Positions 51,525-64,000 of a stretch of 64,000 nt of DNA are shown here, piece by piece. The notes under the pieces are model-generated. The model searched no databases, was not told the origin of the DNA, and saw only the letters and a program-made list of their open reading frames with translations. Position numbers and translations under genes: made by a program. The stretch spans positions 12,958,001 to 13,022,000 of the forward strand of contig CAVNZM010000002.1 in assembly GCA_963693365.1 (NCBI GenBank). The letters run 5' to 3'. Position 1 is the stretch's first letter. Every line of letters begins with the position of its first letter. Origin of the DNA: Amoebidium appalachense. Lineage: Eukaryota; Ichthyosporea.

Positions 51525-52088
51525 CCTACCTGTAAATTACAACATCCTTGATTTTATACTAAACGCGCGTACTTAATTAATTGATTTTTTCTCAGTCTTT
51601 ATGGTGTCTCGTAGAGAAAGTAAACCCTGATATATAGTCATCACCTGACATCTATGTACGTGATCATGATATACCGCTGAGGGGATATTCCGAGCAAAAC
51701 CCCCCCATACCTGAGACTGGTCTCTCTTTGCCTCGAGTAAACAGCGTAAACCCCAAAGCTATTTAATTTCTCGACATGCATAAGCCCAGGGTCCAGCCTG
51801 AGGTGCCCAGCGCAGCGCATACGTCCGAACTAAAATAACTAAAATTTAAATCATAAAGATCATTGGCAACTGCAATATTGTGCTATATATTTCGTAACTC
51901 CAAGAACATGACTCGATCAGGGGAACGCAAAATGTCAAGAGATTGCAACACGGGAGTCATAGTGATATGCTAGGAGAAAAATAGGGCCTAAACTAGATAT
52001 TGCTGCTGCAACTTAGGTATTTAGGTAGTGTTTGGAAATATATTTCTACCCATAGCTATCTCTTACAAACCATCAATCCCATCCCCCC

Positions 52089-52124
<36 letters not shown>

Positions 52125-52126
52125 AC

Positions 52127-52162
<36 letters not shown>

Positions 52163-52462
52163 GGAAAGAAAGAAAAAAAAAAAAAAAAGGAAAAAAAAAA
52201 AAAAAAGAGGAAATAAATAAAATAAAAAAAACCATCCACACACACACACCACACGCACAAAAGCACGCAAACACCTCTCTCTTTCCAAGAAAATCCTCAA
52301 CACATACATGGGCAGACACGCTCCTCAAGAGCCCACAAACCACCCCAAACCACCCAGATTCGTTACATCGATTACAATCCCCACAGGCTTTCGCAAGCCT
52401 ACACATATTAAAATCTAAATTTTAACATGGTAGGCTATAAATATCCCACACAGTACATAGGA
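51525..52462. other. Intergenic, no gene recognised
   Basis: AT-rich sequence after the LINE. It includes the 21-nt word at 51734-51754 shared with 1542-1562, and a C tract followed by a long A-rich tract (52087-52230). Confidence 0.55.
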
Positions 52463-61954
<9,492 letters not shown>

Positions 61955-62155
61955 CTGTTTTTTTGTGCTGGTGTGGTTTATGCCTTGGTTAGTGAGACGC
62001 GTAGGTCCATTAAGGGGTTGAATGGACAAAGATGTGTTCCGGAAAACGGAAAAAAACACATGAGCCAAACGGCAGGACACATTCGAGATCGGCGGAAGTC
62101 TCCTATGGGAAGAAGAAGTGAAACCACAGCTGCAAGTGACTGGTTTTCCGGGGGG

Positions 62156-62202
<47 letters not shown>

Positions 62203-62622
62203 GGGTGAACCTAAAAAACCTCTGAAAGGTATGAAGGACACCAAAGAAAACGGGGCAATCCATAGAATGGGAGGGGAAAAAGCGAGTGTGGTATAGCGGC
62301 AGCGGCAGGGGGGAGAGGGGGGGGGGGGGGGGGGGGACGGGCAGAGGGAGATGAGATAGAGGGGCGGAGGGGGTGGTGGTGGTGGGGGGGGGGGGGGGGG
62401 GGGGTCGGGTTGGGCAGAAGGAGGGATAGGGGGTAGGGCGTGGGAAGGAGAGCGAGAAGGGGGGGGGGGGGGGGGAGAAGAGCGTGGGGAGGGGGTGGGG
62501 GGGAAGGTTAAGAGAGAGGTGGAAGGGGGGGGGGGGGGGGGGGTCGGGGAGGGAAGAGAGAGGGCAATAGAGATAGAAAAGAGGGGGGGGGGGGGGGGTA
62601 AGAAGAAAGGGGGGGGGGGGGG

Positions 62623-62665
<43 letters not shown>

Positions 62666-62681
62666 GGAAGGAGAGGTGGGA

Positions 62682-62749
<68 letters not shown>

Positions 62750-64000
62750 CTGTGTTATAGTAGTTGGAGTACATGCAACCTTGGTCTAGAAGTTTCCATG
62801 GAAACGAGATGGGTTACAGGGAGGCTGTGTAAGAAGAGAGGGGGAGAGGGAAAGCAGAGCCCACAACTGAGGAAGACCAGGCCAGCTTGCCAGAAGAGCA
62901 AACCTACACGCCTCAAACATAAGGGTGGGCATTAAACCGCCTAAAAGGCCAAGCAAACTGTTGCCCAGAGAACGACAAGTGACCGTGTCTACCCCCTCGC
63001 CCCCGCCCCTTCCCCCTGGGCTGTACCCAGCTGTAAAGTTCATGTTTCCTTTCACATCCCCCATCGTCTCGTTTTATTTGGCTTTCGTTTGCAAAGCACT
63101 AGTTCTTGCTGTAAGGTTGAAAAGGAAAAAAAAATGCTGGAAAGGGTACAAAGTGGCCTGCCCCCTTGACCACCCCCCCCCCCCTCCCCCTCCCCCCCCC
63201 CTCCCCCCCCCCTCCCCCCCCCTTTCCCTCCAAAATAAATAAATAAATAAACGAATAAATAATCATGAAAAATTAAAAAAAATGCAAAAGGTGTCGAGGT
63301 TCTACCTCTAAAAGTGTGCCTCAACTGACCTCTTCTGCACAATTTCATAGTGAATCATACCGTATGGGCACAAGTATTAAGTGTAAGAAGAGTTTTTTTT
63401 TTTGAGTGAGCTTACAACCCTTCACGTTCTGTGGATGGCTAACAAGCCAGGTGTTCATGTTTGTGTGCATAGATTAGACGTACGGGTATGTGTGTGAATC
63501 TGTGCCACTACGAGCTAAGGGAGCTCTATAATTTCATATGAAGGCTGGGAGAGGAGGAAACAAGGTGGTAGGGGGGTAGTGGGTAGCTGAAGAGGCACCT
63601 CAGACTCAACATCCATAAAGGTTACAAATCACTATCATGGAAAAACTTCACTGCCGCCTCCTGAGCTGTCGATGTGTCTGCTTGCAACATGTGGCCGCAC
63701 CACACTAACATAAGGCACGGGCGGCATGCTATGAGTAGTACCAACTGCGGATAATAGATAGGAGCCAAGCTTACCTTCTGAATTAGTCCGGTTGTCAGTG
63801 ATAGTAGGGCTGCATTGGCGTTGGCTGTAATCGTGGTGTGAAAATGCTTTTGGGGTGAACCGAAGCTATAAGTTGGAGTGAAAGATGGCGTGGTGACAAG
63901 GACTGGACTTCATTTGAGCAAATGATATCTCTATACGGTCATAGGTCGTTATTAATATAAACAATATCAACTCTTCTAAGCAGCAATTAGAAGTGTCAAG
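61955..64000. other. Region upstream of the RasGEF exons, G-rich, no gene confidently recognised
   Basis: The RasGEF frame stays open from 61954 up to about 62205, so the first listed exon may extend upstream. 62153-62640 is a series of G tracts, then AG and GT repeats (62622-62748), then a C-rich tract (63172-63222) and AT-rich sequence to the end. The missing 5' exon(s) of RasGEF probably lie here or beyond the window. Confidence 0.45.

Noticed and set aside
62786-63064. Minus-strand 92-aa frame as a RasGEF first exon
   Set aside because: No convincing donor in phase with 61954 and composition is not coding-like; left unassigned.

Overview
This is a 64 kb window of an intron-rich eukaryotic nuclear genome. 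Canonical GT-AG introns of about 0.2-2 kb separate mostly short exons. The introns are packed with homopolymer C/G tracts, CA/GT microsatellites and small dispersed repeats. Host genes are a DHX33-type DEAH helicase, the TFIIH subunit TFB5/GTF2H5, a protein-only RNase P (PRORP), a RasGEF and a Ubl/AN1 zinc-finger protein. There is also a DIRS-type tyrosine-recombinase retrotransposon. A RasGEF together with PRORP and long introns argues against land plants and against compact fungi or oomycetes. I cannot name the lineage from this sequence. Exon boundaries were set by hand from splice sites, reading phase and family motifs.

Layout. 33-1091 (-): single-exon ubiquitin-like + AN1-like zinc-finger protein. 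2419-11682 (+): DIRS-superfamily element with split direct repeats in A1...B1-A2-B2 order (PAT/Kangaroo/Ngaro arrangement), carrying gag, RT, RNase H and a tyrosine recombinase. Its recombinase gene is split by a 3,553-bp non-autonomous LTR retrotransposon (6575-10127, minus strand) with 480-bp LTRs, a 5-bp target duplication, a tRNA-Arg-type primer-binding site and a polypurine tract. 13305-15337 (-): two-exon GTF2H5. 16995-33776 (+): 18-exon DHX33-like helicase, with phases agreeing throughout and 741 codons in total. 34403-35195 (+): TATA-driven gene for a 62-residue probable secreted peptide. 36916-48398 (-): at least 13-exon PRORP with mitochondrial presequence, PPR region, NYN nuclease and zinc site. 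49551-51524 (+): decayed LINE reverse transcriptase. 52463-61954 (-): RasGEF, at least 11 exons, 5' end not found.

The genes are housekeeping and unrelated: transcription/DNA repair, RNA helicase, mitochondrial tRNA processing, and Ras signalling. GTF2H5 and DHX33 are divergent neighbours. The most unusual content is in the introns. A dispersed repeat family ends in a poly(C) tail and is present in at least 12 copies, all intronic and all in the sense orientation of the host gene. Exon-start segments are tandemly duplicated in both DHX33 and PRORP. CA microsatellites directly form 3' splice sites. Two long hairpins are present, one of 21 bp with no mismatch and one of 32 bp interrupted only by G-U wobbles.
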